Assembly: GCA_019351975.1 (NCBI GenBank) | Contig: JABBOG010000001.1 | Location: 1 to 64,000 of the forward strand | DNA: 64,000 nucleotides | Reading direction: 5' to 3' | DNA from: Acidobacteriota bacterium | GTDB lineage: Bacteria > Acidobacteriota > Terriglobia > Terriglobales > Acidobacteriaceae | Shown: positions 7,583 through 16,761 of the stretch, piece by piece | How the letters are laid out: every line of letters begins with the position of its first letter | Numbering within the stretch: the stretch's first letter is position 1 | Notes under the pieces: generated by a model | Database searches by the model: none | The model's input: the letters and a program-made list of their open reading frames with translations, nothing else | What the model was told of the DNA's origin: nothing | Program-made: the position numbers and the translations under genes

Positions 7583-9709
7583 GTGAGATTAAGACATTGG
7601 CAGGCAAGCGTCTGCGTCGCCCTTACACTGATGAGTACGTTGCCTGAAGGCGTAGCGCAGCAGACGGTGCTTGCTGCCCAGCAGGTGAGTCCGACGGCTC
7701 CGGCTGTTCCGCAGCAGGTGCGAAACGATACGACGGGGACGCCTGGATTGCCGCAGGCACCGGCACCGCGGCTGACGCCACAGTTGCTGTTCCGACCGAA
7801 CGAGGAGGACTACAGCCGGGGAAAGTCAGGGTTTCCTGACCCGTTTCGGTGGTATACGGCGACGGATTATCCTGCGCCGCGGCTGAGCAATACGCCGCGG
7901 ATGGACGATCTGCTGCGCGACGGCAAGATCTATCTGAGCCTTTCGGATGCCGTGACGCTGGCGATCGAAAACAACTACGATATCGCGATTGCGCGGGTGG
8001 ATCTGGATATCGCCGATACGGATCTTTTGCGCGCACGGGCTGGGGCGAGTTTGCACGGTGTGCCGACGGGCCTGGTGACGAATACGCTGGGAGGAACGAG
8101 TTCGACGATCACCGGCGGAGGTGGGCCTGGAGGGACGTCGAGCGGCACGGGCGGCGGCGGTGCGGGAACGTCGGGCCTGGTGTTGAGCACCAATGGCGGC
8201 GGACCTGCGCCAGAGGTGTTAGATCCAGTGATCACATCGCAGATTTCGTATGAGTCTGTGTCACAGCAACAGACGAATCTGTTCTTCAGTGCGGGTCTTC
8301 CGGTGATCTACAACAAGACCGAGACATATAACTTCGGCTATACGCAGGGCTTCAAGACGGGTACACAACTGGCTGTGATCTTCGATAACTCGCGTCAGGT
8401 GACCGACAACCCTTACTCCTCGTTCGATCCGGCGTTGGCAACGAACTTCCGCGCGACGCTCACGCAGCATCTGTTGCAGGGTTTTGGTACGGGGATCAAT
8501 GCGCGCTTCATTGTGCAGGCGAAGAACGATCGCCGGATTACCGATTCCGCGTTCCGGCAGCAGTTGCTGTATACGGTCAACCAGGTGGAGAACATTTACT
8601 GGGGGCTGGTGAGTGCGTATGAGGATGAGCAGGCGAAGGAGCGCGCGGTGGCGCAATCGACGCAGCTGACGGAGGACAACCGCAAGCAGTTGCAGATAGG
8701 CACGCTGGCACCGCTGGATGTGGTGAACTCGGATGCGACGGTGGCAACGGACAAGCAGGCGTTGATTGCGGCGCAGACGAACCTGGAGTATCAGCAGTTG
8801 ATTATGAAGCAGGCGATTGCGCGGAATCTGAATGACCCGCAGCTTTCGGCGGCTCCGGTGATTCCGACGGACCGTGTGGCTCTGGACCGTTTGCCGGAGG
8901 AAGATATGCCGGTGGAGGATCTGGTGCGAGAGGCGTACGAGAATAATCCGCAGATTGAGCAAGCTGTGCTGAATATGAAGAATAATCAGATCACGATCAA
9001 GGCGGAGAAGAATGGGCTGCTGCCGGTTGTGGATGCGTATGGATTCTATGGGGCGGCGGCTGCGGGAGGACTGGTGAGTCCGAGCTGCGCTGCTCAGGCT
9101 GGAGCCAGCGGGTATCCTGCGTCGTCGTGCCCGGTGTCGGCGAATTACCGGAGCGTTTTTTCGAGCACGCTGAATAATTCATTTCCTGATTATGGTGTGG
9201 GCGTGAATGTGACGATACCGCTGCGCAACCGGACGGCGCAGGCGGACCAGGCGCGATCGCAGATGGAGCTTCGGCAGTCGCAGATGCGGTTGCAGCAGCT
9301 ATATACGCAGATTCGGATACAGGTGATCAATGGCCAGTATGCGCTGACCAATGATCGTGCACAGGTGGCTGCAGCGCAGGCGTCACACGATTATGCGGCG
9401 CAGAGTTATGCGGCAGAGCAGAAGAAGTACAAGCTGGGTGCGTCGACTACGGCCAACGTACTCCAGCAAGGGCGGAACCTTGCTTCTGCGGACAATACGT
9501 TGATCTCTGCGACGGCGGCCTATGCAAAAGACCGTGCGGCGCTGCTGCAATTGCTTTCGACGACGCTGGACCGTTATCACATCAGCATCCTGGATGCGGC
9601 GAATGGAAGTGTGGGAGAGGCGCCGATGGTTCCGGGGCTGACGGCTCCGAAGCCGCAGGCAGCACCTGCTCCGATCTCTGGAACGCCGCCACCGCCGCCT
9701 GGGATGTAG
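7583..9709 (+). CDS. TolC-family outer-membrane efflux protein
   Basis: Encodes about 708 residues from the GTG at 7583, which has GGAGAA six bases upstream. Nearby alternative starts are TTG 7550 and GTG 7577. A signal peptide is followed by a low-complexity Pro/Gln segment and 'YLSLSDAVTLAIENNYDIAIARVDLDIADTDLL', the usual start of an OEP repeat. A Gly-rich insert (about residues 175-200) follows, then two heptad-rich helical hairpins ('LQIGTLAPLDVVNSDATVATDKQALIAAQ', 'KYKLGASTTANVLQQ'). It would form an outer-membrane channel for a tripartite exporter or type I secretion. It is longer than TolC (about 490), with extra N-terminal and Gly-rich parts. No pump or adaptor gene is adjacent. Confidence 0.88.
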   Translation: MRLRHWQASVCVALTLMSTLPEGVAQQTVLAAQQVSPTAPAVPQQVRNDTTGTPGLPQAPAPRLTPQLLFRPNEEDYSRGKSGFPDPFRWYTATDYPAPRLSNTPRMDDLLRDGKIYLSLSDAVTLAIENNYDIAIARVDLDIADTDLLRARAGASLHGVPTGLVTNTLGGTSSTITGGGGPGGTSSGTGGGGAGTSGLVLSTNGGGPAPEVLDPVITSQISYESVSQQQTNLFFSAGLPVIYNKTETYNFGYTQGFKTGTQLAVIFDNSRQVTDNPYSSFDPALATNFRATLTQHLLQGFGTGINARFIVQAKNDRRITDSAFRQQLLYTVNQVENIYWGLVSAYEDEQAKERAVAQSTQLTEDNRKQLQIGTLAPLDVVNSDATVATDKQALIAAQTNLEYQQLIMKQAIARNLNDPQLSAAPVIPTDRVALDRLPEEDMPVEDLVREAYENNPQIEQAVLNMKNNQITIKAEKNGLLPVVDAYGFYGAAAAGGLVSPSCAAQAGASGYPASSCPVSANYRSVFSSTLNNSFPDYGVGVNVTIPLRNRTAQADQARSQMELRQSQMRLQQLYTQIRIQVINGQYALTNDRAQVAAAQASHDYAAQSYAAEQKKYKLGASTTANVLQQGRNLASADNTLISATAAYAKDRAALLQLLSTTLDRYHISILDAANGSVGEAPMVPGLTAPKPQAAPAPISGTPPPPPGM

Positions 9710-9711
9710 GC

Positions 9712-10530
9712 TCAGAATTTTTTGTAGGCGTTGTTGAAGGCTGGACGGGGCTGGGCATGGATGAATGCAGCTACGTCGTAGGCTTCCTGCGGCGAGAGGA
9801 TTCCCATGCGATTCTGCGGCATGTTGTGCTGGACGAAAGCAGCCATTTTCTGGATGCTGTCCAGGCCAGCACCGTCGTTGAATGACATGGGACCCCAGAC
9901 GGGCGGGAAGAGGGGAGCACGACCCTGGCCGTCGGTCCCGTGACAGCCGGCGCACTGCGTGGCGTAGATGTTCTGGCCGTGGGTGGGGTTGGGCGTGAGG
10001 AGAGGAAGAGAGATCAAGCCGCGGCCATGGTACGGCTGATGGTCTGGCTGAGGCGTGGATAGCCAGCCAATGTATGCGAGCAGATCCTGCATGGTGGCGC
10101 CTGAGTAGGGGATTGGCTGGCCGTTCTCGCTGCGGACGAAACACTCTTCGATGCGGTCCGGCAGGCTGATGACGCGGCCGGCGCGTGCGTTGAACATGGG
10201 AAAGAGCTTTGTCATGCCGACGACGGGAGAGGCGAAGGGCTGCATGCCGCCTCCGGCGTGGCAGCTGGAGCAGCTTATCTTCGAAGGTGTGTCTTTGGAG
10301 GCGTAGATGGGAGTTTCATCGAAGATGAGCGCGCCGCGGCGGATGCTGTCGCCGCGCGGCGTGGAAGGAATCGACATTGAAGAAGGCGGCTGCCACGCCC
10401 TTCCGGGGCTGCGAGATAGATCATCCTTGCCGGAGGATAGGTCGTTGACTGTGAGACCGACGACGATGGCGACGGTATAGAGTGCGAGAGTGAGGCCGCT
10501 GCATACGAGGATGGTCTTCGTGCGGTTCAC
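9712..10530 (-). CDS. TsdA-like dihaem cytochrome c (thiosulfate dehydrogenase family)
   Basis: Encodes about 272 residues from GTG 10530, with GAGGA ten bases upstream. The frame is open further 5' but lacks a ribosome site. A membrane anchor spans residues 6-27. Two haem motifs are present: CSSCH (about 87-91) and CAGCH (about 193-197). 'DRIEECFVRSENG' follows the first haem by about 40 residues, and its Cys130 corresponds to the unusual Cys haem ligand described for TsdA. Met237 or Met242 could ligate the second haem. TsdA oxidises two thiosulfates to tetrathionate or runs the reverse. The divergent neighbour is a persulfide dioxygenase-rhodanese, which supports sulfur chemistry. A plain electron-carrier role remains possible. 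Confidence 0.75.
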   Translation of the reverse strand: MNRTKTILVCSGLTLALYTVAIVVGLTVNDLSSGKDDLSRSPGRAWQPPSSMSIPSTPRGDSIRRGALIFDETPIYASKDTPSKISCSSCHAGGGMQPFASPVVGMTKLFPMFNARAGRVISLPDRIEECFVRSENGQPIPYSGATMQDLLAYIGWLSTPQPDHQPYHGRGLISLPLLTPNPTHGQNIYATQCAGCHGTDGQGRAPLFPPVWGPMSFNDGAGLDSIQKMAAFVQHNMPQNRMGILSPQEAYDVAAFIHAQPRPAFNNAYKKF

Positions 10531-10730
10531 TTGATCATAGTCCTCGAATTGTTTTGCGAGAAACACATGGATGGTGCCTTGACGGTAGCATGTTGATGGC
10601 GTGGGCAAGAGGATGTGGTCTGCGTGGCTGAGGACGAGAGCGGGCGCGGCGTGGGCGACCTTGCCATTGGCCGGTGCAGGATCGATGGGCCCGATGCGTG
10701 TGGTGTAGAGTCACGGTGAGTGCGCGTTTC

Positions 10731-10749
10731 TGTACAGCGATATCGTACA
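10731..10749 (+). promoter_or_regulatory. Inverted repeat upstream of the persulfide dioxygenase gene
   Basis: Arms TGTAC and GTACA are separated by 9 bases that include the palindrome GATATC. It sits 85 bases before the start of the MBL-rhodanese gene, in the 303-base divergent region between it and the cytochrome gene. The rest of that region (10531-10833) shows no convincing gene. Confidence 0.35.
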
Positions 10750-10833
10750 AGACCGTTTTGGGTGCATCGGCGGCATCTCGTCCTCGTTGAGGGCGCCGGT
10801 GGATGATGGCGAGGTCCAGGACAAGGAGCAGGT

Positions 10834-12207
10834 ATGTACTTCAAGCAGTTTTATTTGGGATGTCTGGCTCATGCGTCGTATCTGATCGGATCGGATGGAG
10901 TTGCGGTGGTGGTGGATCCGCAGCGCGATGTGGAGCAGTATATCGAGGAGGCGGGGAAGCAGGGGCTGAAGATCTCGCATGTGCTGGAGACGCATCTGCA
11001 CGCTGATTTTGTGAGTGGGCACAGGGAGCTGGCGGAGCGGACGGGAGCGGAGATCATCTTTGGGGAGAAGGCGCATGCGGCGTTCGCGCACCATGCTGTG
11101 AAGGACGGCGATGTGGTGAGGCTGGGTGGGATTTCACTGCATATTCTGGAGACGCCGGGGCATACGCCGGAGGGGATCTGCGTGCTGATCGAGGACCCGA
11201 TAAACAGGGAGGCTCCGATGAAGCTGCTGACGGGCGATACGCTGTTTCTCGGTGATGTTGGGCGGCCGGACCTGGCGGGATCGAAGGGGTTTACGGCGGA
11301 AGAGATGGCGGGGATGCTGTACGACAGCCTGCACGAAAAGCTGATGCGGATGGCGGACAGTGTGGAGATCTATCCGGCGCATGGTGCGGGGTCGATGTGC
11401 GGAAGGAATATCTCGAAGGACAGCTCGTCGACGATGGGGTTGCAGCGGCGGTTTAATTATGCGCTGCAACCGATGTCGAAGGAGGCGTTTGTGGCGATGA
11501 TGACGACGGACCTGCCGGAGGCGCCGGCGTACTTCTCGAAAGATGCGGAACTGAACCGGACGGGAGCGAAGGCGCTGGAGAAGGCGGAGCGACCGAAGGC
11601 GATGACGCCGGCGGAGGTGAAGGACGCTGCGGAGAAGGGAGCGTTTGTGCTGGATGTGAGGTCGGCGGCGCAGTTTGGGAATGGGCATGTGCCGGGGGCG
11701 CTGAATATCGGGTTGTCGGGGCAGTTTGCGTCGTGGGCAGGGAGTTTGCTGGATATGCAGACGCCGATTGTGGTGGTGGCCGAGGAGGAAGATGGGGTGG
11801 ATGAGGCTGTGATGCGGCTGGCGCGGGTGGGTGTGGAGACGGTGGCGGGGTATCTGGAGGGTGGAATGTATGCGTGGGACAAGGCGGGGCTGGAGGTATC
11901 GACGATAGAGCAGATGCCGGTGGATGAGCTGCGTTCGTTGCTGCAGGAGCATGCGGAGGTGCAGTTGCTGGATGTGCGGCGACCGGGCGAGTATCAGGCC
12001 GGGCATGTGCCGGAGGCGAAGAGCGCGGAGTTGGCGCATCTGGCGGAGCGGGTGAGGGGTTTAGACAGGTCGCGGCCGATTGCGGTGATGTGCCAGAGCG
12101 GCTACAGGTTGGCGGCGGCGTGCAGTGTGCTGCGAAGGGAGGGGTTTGCGAAGGTGTCGAATGTGGTGGGAGGGATGAGTGCGTGGAGTGCGATGGAGGC
12201 GAAGTAA
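10834..12207 (+). CDS. Persulfide dioxygenase-rhodanese fusion (MBL fold plus two rhodanese domains)
   Basis: Encodes 457 residues, ATG preceded by AAGGAG at five bases. Residues 1-250 form a metallo-beta-lactamase fold of the ETHE1/persulfide dioxygenase type: 'ETHLHADFVSGH', 'ETPGHTPEG', 'LFLGDVGRPDL', 'YPAHGAGSMCG'. The first rhodanese domain (about 265-355) lacks a Cys in the active loop (VVVAEEED), so it is probably inactive. The second (about 365-457) has the catalytic Cys in 'AVMCQSGYRL'. The architecture matches CstB-like enzymes, which oxidise persulfides and move sulfur to sulfite to give thiosulfate. Together with the adjacent TsdA-like cytochrome this would form a sulfide or thiosulfate handling module. 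Confidence 0.88.
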   Translation: MYFKQFYLGCLAHASYLIGSDGVAVVVDPQRDVEQYIEEAGKQGLKISHVLETHLHADFVSGHRELAERTGAEIIFGEKAHAAFAHHAVKDGDVVRLGGISLHILETPGHTPEGICVLIEDPINREAPMKLLTGDTLFLGDVGRPDLAGSKGFTAEEMAGMLYDSLHEKLMRMADSVEIYPAHGAGSMCGRNISKDSSSTMGLQRRFNYALQPMSKEAFVAMMTTDLPEAPAYFSKDAELNRTGAKALEKAERPKAMTPAEVKDAAEKGAFVLDVRSAAQFGNGHVPGALNIGLSGQFASWAGSLLDMQTPIVVVAEEEDGVDEAVMRLARVGVETVAGYLEGGMYAWDKAGLEVSTIEQMPVDELRSLLQEHAEVQLLDVRRPGEYQAGHVPEAKSAELAHLAERVRGLDRSRPIAVMCQSGYRLAAACSVLRREGFAKVSNVVGGMSAWSAMEAK

Positions 12208-12372
12208 GGTCGTGGAGGTGGACCAGCGGCGCGGCATGGACGAAAGGAGGGGAGGGGTTCGTAGGGTGGGATCGGATCGAAAGATTATGGAATATTTGTA
12301 ATAGGGGCGATTGACCGCACGGAAGGTACGTGAGAGGCTAAAGCGCAACAACTATGTGCCGATAACAATATT

Positions 12373-13170
12373 ATGACACCGCCGATGCCCACTAACCGAT
12401 GCCTTGCTTGCCGCGATGGAGTGGAGAAGCCTTTTCCATTCAGCATAGCGTTTCAACCGATCGTGGACGTGGTGGCGCGGGAGGTGTTTGCGTATGAGGC
12501 GCTGGTACGCGGGCCCCAGGGTGAACCGGCGTGTTCGGTCCTGAACCAGATTACGCAGGAGAATCGATACGCGTTCGATCAGAACTGCCGGGTTGCGGCG
12601 ATCTCCACGGCGGTGAAGCTGGGTCTGGTCGAGACGGGTGCGCGGCTGTCGATCAATTTCATGCCTGGAGCGGTGTACAGCCCGAGCGCATGTATTCAAT
12701 TGACTCTTGAGACGGCCCGACGCTATGACTTTCCCGTGGACCGCCTGATCTTTGAAATTACCGAGGGAGAAGAGATTGTCGACAAGGAGCATTTGCGGGG
12801 GATTGTAGAGGAGTACCGACGACGTGGCTTCAAGGTATCGCTTGATGACTTTGGGGCTGCCTATTCAGGGCTGACTCTGTTGTCGGAGATACCTGTCGAT
12901 CATCTGAAGCTGGACATTGGGTTGGTGCGCGATCTAGGGCAACGGCCCACAGCCCTGATGATTGTTCAGGCGATTGTCGCGCTGGCGACGGCGCTGGGAC
13001 AGAGCGTGGTGGCGGAGGGCGTGGAGACCATGGAGGAGTACCGCGCGGTGCGCAGTTGCGGCATCCGGCTGATACAAGGATATCTTTTGGCTAAGCCGGG
13101 ATTTGAGCAGTTGCCAGAGGTCCACTGGCCGGAGGAGGAGACGTCTCTGGCGGCATCTGGAGTCGCGTAG
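12373..13170 (+). CDS. Stand-alone EAL-domain cyclic-di-GMP phosphodiesterase
   Basis: Encodes 265 residues made almost entirely of one EAL domain. The catalytic and metal-binding features are intact: EALVRG (about 42), 'INFMP', 'FEITEGE', 'LDDFGAAYSG', 'LKLD', 'VAEGVET' and 'QGYLLAKP'. It is therefore probably active, cleaving c-di-GMP to pGpG in the cytoplasm. No sensor or GGDEF domain is fused; a short N-terminal CxxC (CLAC, residues 10-13) could be a redox or metal site. No clear ribosome site precedes the ATG; ATG 12385 is an alternative start. The same frame stays open for 60 codons after the TAG stop. Confidence 0.9.
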   Translation: MTPPMPTNRCLACRDGVEKPFPFSIAFQPIVDVVAREVFAYEALVRGPQGEPACSVLNQITQENRYAFDQNCRVAAISTAVKLGLVETGARLSINFMPGAVYSPSACIQLTLETARRYDFPVDRLIFEITEGEEIVDKEHLRGIVEEYRRRGFKVSLDDFGAAYSGLTLLSEIPVDHLKLDIGLVRDLGQRPTALMIVQAIVALATALGQSVVAEGVETMEEYRAVRSCGIRLIQGYLLAKPGFEQLPEVHWPEEETSLAASGVA

Positions 13171-13441
13171 TGGTGTGAGGTGTTGCGCGTTGCGCTGAGG
13201 GACTGGCTGCAGCGTGCCAGCGCTTCGCGGGGAGCGGCGGAGGTATTCTGGGTGAAGCAGTATGTGCTGGCAAGCACGAGACAGGGTGCGGTGGAGCGGA
13301 GCGAACCTGATTTGGTTCACGATATCCACTGGTTTTATCGGAATTGCATGTAAAGGTCTTGATTGGAGCGGGTTGCGCACGCATACTCGCAGCTAGAGCA
13401 CGCCGCATGGTGCGGATGCAGATAAAGCTGAGAATGATGAG

Positions 13442-14359
13442 ATGGACGCTGTGAGCCGATACTGCCGTGAAGACGTTCTGCGCATTCTGCGAGTGCCTGT
13501 TCGCCAGCTGGTTGCATGGGAGCGGGCGGGGCTGATTGGGTCGTCGGAGATGTACTCATTTGATGAGTTAGTGCAGCTGCGGAAGCTGCGGGACCTGACG
13601 GCGACGCGTATCTCGGTGAAGAGCATACGGCGGTCAGTGGACGCGATGCAGAAGGTTTCGGGAATGGTGAATCCGCTGCTGGAGTCGGTGGCGGTAGGGC
13701 ATGGGACGCGGCTGCGGTTTCGGCAGTGGGGCGCGCTGGTGGACCCGATGACGCGGCAGATGGCATTCGATTTTGAGCTGGCGCATGGCGGAGGGATGGC
13801 GGTGGTGCGGCGGCGTGCGCAGGAGATCTCGGCGGGAATCGCTGAGGTGCAGGAGATGTTTCAGCGGGCGGTGCGGCTGGAGGAGATTCCGGGGCGTCTG
13901 GATGAAGCGAAGGTGGTGTACGAGACGATTCTGGAGATGCAGCCGGGACATGCAGCTGCGGCGATCAATCTGGGGACGATCCGGTATAACGAGCGGGATT
14001 TTGCGGGGGCGGAGAGGCTGTACCGGCGGGCTACGGTGAGTGATCCGGAGTATGCGCTGGCGTTTTTCGACCTGGGGAATGTGCTGGATGAGCAGCAGCG
14101 GATGGATGAAGCAGTGACGGCGTACCAGAGGGCGTTGGCGCTGGTGCCGCAGTATGCGGATGCGCACTACAATCTGGCGCTGGCGTATGAGCGGATGAAA
14201 GAGCCAAGGAAGGCGCTGCGGCACTGGACGATCTATATGCGGCTGGACCCGAGCGGGCCGTGGGCGAGCCATGCGCGCGGGCAGGCGAAGAAGATTCTGG
14301 GGAGCGAGCGGCTGGCGATTGTGACCCGGCATGGGCGGACGATGAGGATTGCGGGGTAG
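13442..14359 (+). CDS. MerR-type DNA-binding domain fused to TPR repeats
   Basis: Encodes 305 residues. The first 70 or so have the MerR winged-helix pattern: 'RVPVRQLVAWERAGLIG', then 'YSFDELVQLRKLRDL'. From about 135 to 270 there are at least three tetratricopeptide repeats ('GHAAAAINLGTIRYNERDFAGAE', 'YALAFFDLGNVLDEQQRMDEA', 'YADAHYNLALAYERMKEPRKA'). The usual MerR effector domain is replaced by a protein-protein interaction scaffold, suggesting a regulator controlled by a partner protein rather than a small ligand. The target is unknown. The 271 bases before it hold no clear gene. Domain assignment is strong, function open. Confidence 0.85.
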   Translation: MDAVSRYCREDVLRILRVPVRQLVAWERAGLIGSSEMYSFDELVQLRKLRDLTATRISVKSIRRSVDAMQKVSGMVNPLLESVAVGHGTRLRFRQWGALVDPMTRQMAFDFELAHGGGMAVVRRRAQEISAGIAEVQEMFQRAVRLEEIPGRLDEAKVVYETILEMQPGHAAAAINLGTIRYNERDFAGAERLYRRATVSDPEYALAFFDLGNVLDEQQRMDEAVTAYQRALALVPQYADAHYNLALAYERMKEPRKALRHWTIYMRLDPSGPWASHARGQAKKILGSERLAIVTRHGRTMRIAG

Positions 14360-14496
14360 GGACGGGACGGGTTGTAGGTTGTTGGTTCCAGGTTGTTGGT
14401 GGGTGCGGGAGGTGCGGAAAACAGGCGTGGTGGGGCGCTGATACACTGCGATGCAATGTTGCGTTTGAATCTTTGTGGAATCGGAGACTGCTGCTG

Positions 14497-16761
14497 ATGG
14501 CTGCACGGACGTCGTTTCGCCCTTTTGTTGCTGCGAATGAGAGCCGGAAGGAGCTTTCGGTACGAGCGCTGCTGCTGGGTGCGGTGTTTGGTGTCATCTT
14601 TGGCGCGGTGACGGTGTATGTGGGGCTGCGCGCGGGATTGACGGTGGCGGCGAGCATACCGATCTCGGTGCTGTCGATCTCGATCCTGCGGGCGTTTGGG
14701 CGGGCGTCGATCCTTGAGAACAACATTGTGCAGACGACGGGGAATGCGGGGCAGTCGATTGCCTCGGGCGTGATCTTTACGCTGCCTGCGTTGATCTTTC
14801 TGGGGTTCGATCTGGAGAGCACGAGGATCTTCGCGTTGGCGTTGTTCGGCGGATGGCTGGGCGTGCTGTTCATGATTCCGCTGCGGCGGCAATTAATTGT
14901 GGAGGAGCATGGAACGCTGACGTACCCGGAAGGAACGGCGTGCGCCGATGTGCTGCAGGCAGGGGAGCGCGGCGGGTCGTTTGCGAGCCGGGTGTTTCTG
15001 GGGCTGGGGCTGGGTGGGTTGTACACACTGTTCCAGAACGAGAACCTGCTGAGCTTGTTTCCTGCGACGCCGAACTGGGAACCGAACTTCGATCCGCATG
15101 GGCAGCAGATTTTGCGGGGGGCGGCGATTCGGGCGGATGTGACACCTGAGTACCTGGGGGTGGGGTACATCATTGGGGTGAAGGTGTCGGCGATTATGCT
15201 GGCGGGCGGGGTGTTCAGCTGGCTGGTGCTGATGCCGGCGATTGTGTTCTTTGGGAAACACCTGCCGGGGCCGCTGTATCCGGGGGTGGTGCCGATTGCG
15301 GCGATGAGCCCGAGCGAGCTGTGGTCGACGTATGTGCGGCCGATGGGAGCGGGAGCGGTGGCGGCGAGCGGGCTGATTACGCTGCTGCGGACGGCTCCGA
15401 CGATTGTGAGCGCGCTGAGTGCGGGGTTCGCGAAGATGGGCGTGAAGAAGGGCGCGGCGGCCGAGCAGCCGTTGCGGACCGAGCACGATATCCCAATGAG
15501 TGTGGTGATTGCCGGGAGTGTGGTGCTGATCGGGTTGATGTTTCTGTTTCTGGAGTTTCAGCCGATACCGGGGGCGCAGGTGGGATGGCTGGCGAACCTG
15601 GCGGCGTCGCTGCTGGTGGTGGTGTTCGGGTTCCTGTTTGTGACGGTTTCGGCGCGGATTGTGGGGATCGTGGGGTCGAGCGCGAGCCCGGTGAGCGGGA
15701 TGACGATTGCGACGCTGATGGCGGTTTCGGCGATCTTCCTGGTGAAGGGATGGACGTCTCCGGCGTTTGGGGCGCTGGCGATCACGATTGGCGGAATGGT
15801 GTGCATTGCGGCGTCGAATGCGGGGGATACTAGCCAGGATTTGAAGACGGGGTACCTGATTGGGGCGACGCCGTGGAAGCAACAGGTGGCGGTGATGGTG
15901 GGGGTGATCATCTCTGTGTTTTCGATTGGGGCGACGCTGAATGCGATGAATAAGGGGCTGGAGAGCTTTCAGCGGCTGCCGACGCCGCGGGCGATCTCGC
16001 TGGCGGCGCTGCCGGACGGGGTGACGAACCAGGGGAACTTCAAGCGGGATCATCTGGAGGTGACGGAGCGCAGGGCGGCGGGAAGTTCGGTTAAGGCAGA
16101 ACATACGGAGCTGACGGATGCGAAGAAGTTTGTGGTGCTGAACTCGATTGGATCGGCGACGCTGGAGGATGGGAAGTATTTGTATGATCCGGCGACGGGG
16201 AAGATCGCCGTGCAATGGGTTCAAGGCATTGGCAGCGAGAAGGCCGCGGCACCGCAGGGACGGCTGATGGCGACGGTAATCAATGGCATTCTGAGCCGGA
16301 AGCTGCCGTGGAGCCTGGTGCTGCTGGGTGTGGCGCTGGTGATTGGGATTGAGCTGCTGGGAGTGCGGTCGCTGACGTTTGCGGTGGGGGCGTATCTGTC
16401 GATTGGGACGACGCTGGCGATCTTTGTGGGCGGGGTTGTGCGATGGATGGTGGACAGTGCGATGGCGAGGCATGGGACGGGGCCGAAGACAGAGGCGGAG
16501 ACAGAGATTTCGTCGGGAAGTCTGTATGCATCGGGGCTGATTGCGGCGGGCGGTATTATGGGACTGGTGGGCGTTTGTGTGAAGCTGTATGAGGCGGCCA
16601 CGGATAAAGTTGTGCCGACGTTTTCCGAGACCAATCCGCTGCACAGGGACTGGGTGAGTGTGTTGATGTTCGCGGCGCTGGCGTTCAGTTTGTATTATTT
16701 TGCGCGGAAGCCAATGGACTCGGAGCAGATTTTAGAGCAGGTAGAGAGTGAGGAGCAGTAG
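14497..16761 (+). CDS. OPT-family oligopeptide or metal-chelate transporter
   Basis: Encodes 754 residues from ATG 14497, with GGAG ten bases upstream. Open frame continues upstream into the end of the preceding gene but those codons do not look coding. Many hydrophobic segments (about 14 or more) and typical OPT blocks are present: 'GAVFGVIFGAVTVYVGLRAGLTV', 'TGNAGQSIASGVIFTLPAL', 'YPEGTACADVLQAGE'. The family moves small peptides or metal-chelates into the cytoplasm by proton coupling; substrate not predictable. A soluble loop at about 490-560 interrupts the membrane part. The next gene, a DUF2059 protein, starts on the base after this stop, so the two form an operon. Confidence 0.9.
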   Translation: MAARTSFRPFVAANESRKELSVRALLLGAVFGVIFGAVTVYVGLRAGLTVAASIPISVLSISILRAFGRASILENNIVQTTGNAGQSIASGVIFTLPALIFLGFDLESTRIFALALFGGWLGVLFMIPLRRQLIVEEHGTLTYPEGTACADVLQAGERGGSFASRVFLGLGLGGLYTLFQNENLLSLFPATPNWEPNFDPHGQQILRGAAIRADVTPEYLGVGYIIGVKVSAIMLAGGVFSWLVLMPAIVFFGKHLPGPLYPGVVPIAAMSPSELWSTYVRPMGAGAVAASGLITLLRTAPTIVSALSAGFAKMGVKKGAAAEQPLRTEHDIPMSVVIAGSVVLIGLMFLFLEFQPIPGAQVGWLANLAASLLVVVFGFLFVTVSARIVGIVGSSASPVSGMTIATLMAVSAIFLVKGWTSPAFGALAITIGGMVCIAASNAGDTSQDLKTGYLIGATPWKQQVAVMVGVIISVFSIGATLNAMNKGLESFQRLPTPRAISLAALPDGVTNQGNFKRDHLEVTERRAAGSSVKAEHTELTDAKKFVVLNSIGSATLEDGKYLYDPATGKIAVQWVQGIGSEKAAAPQGRLMATVINGILSRKLPWSLVLLGVALVIGIELLGVRSLTFAVGAYLSIGTTLAIFVGGVVRWMVDSAMARHGTGPKTEAETEISSGSLYASGLIAAGGIMGLVGVCVKLYEAATDKVVPTFSETNPLHRDWVSVLMFAALAFSLYYFARKPMDSEQILEQVESEEQ

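Noticed and set aside
10531-10833. Short gene in the divergent region between the cytochrome and the persulfide dioxygenase genes
   Set aside because: Open frames there give only low-complexity Arg/His/Pro peptides.
14893-16644. Long minus-strand frame opposite the OPT transporter
   Set aside because: Arg/His-rich translation with no recognisable motif; a shadow of the high-GC real gene on the other strand.
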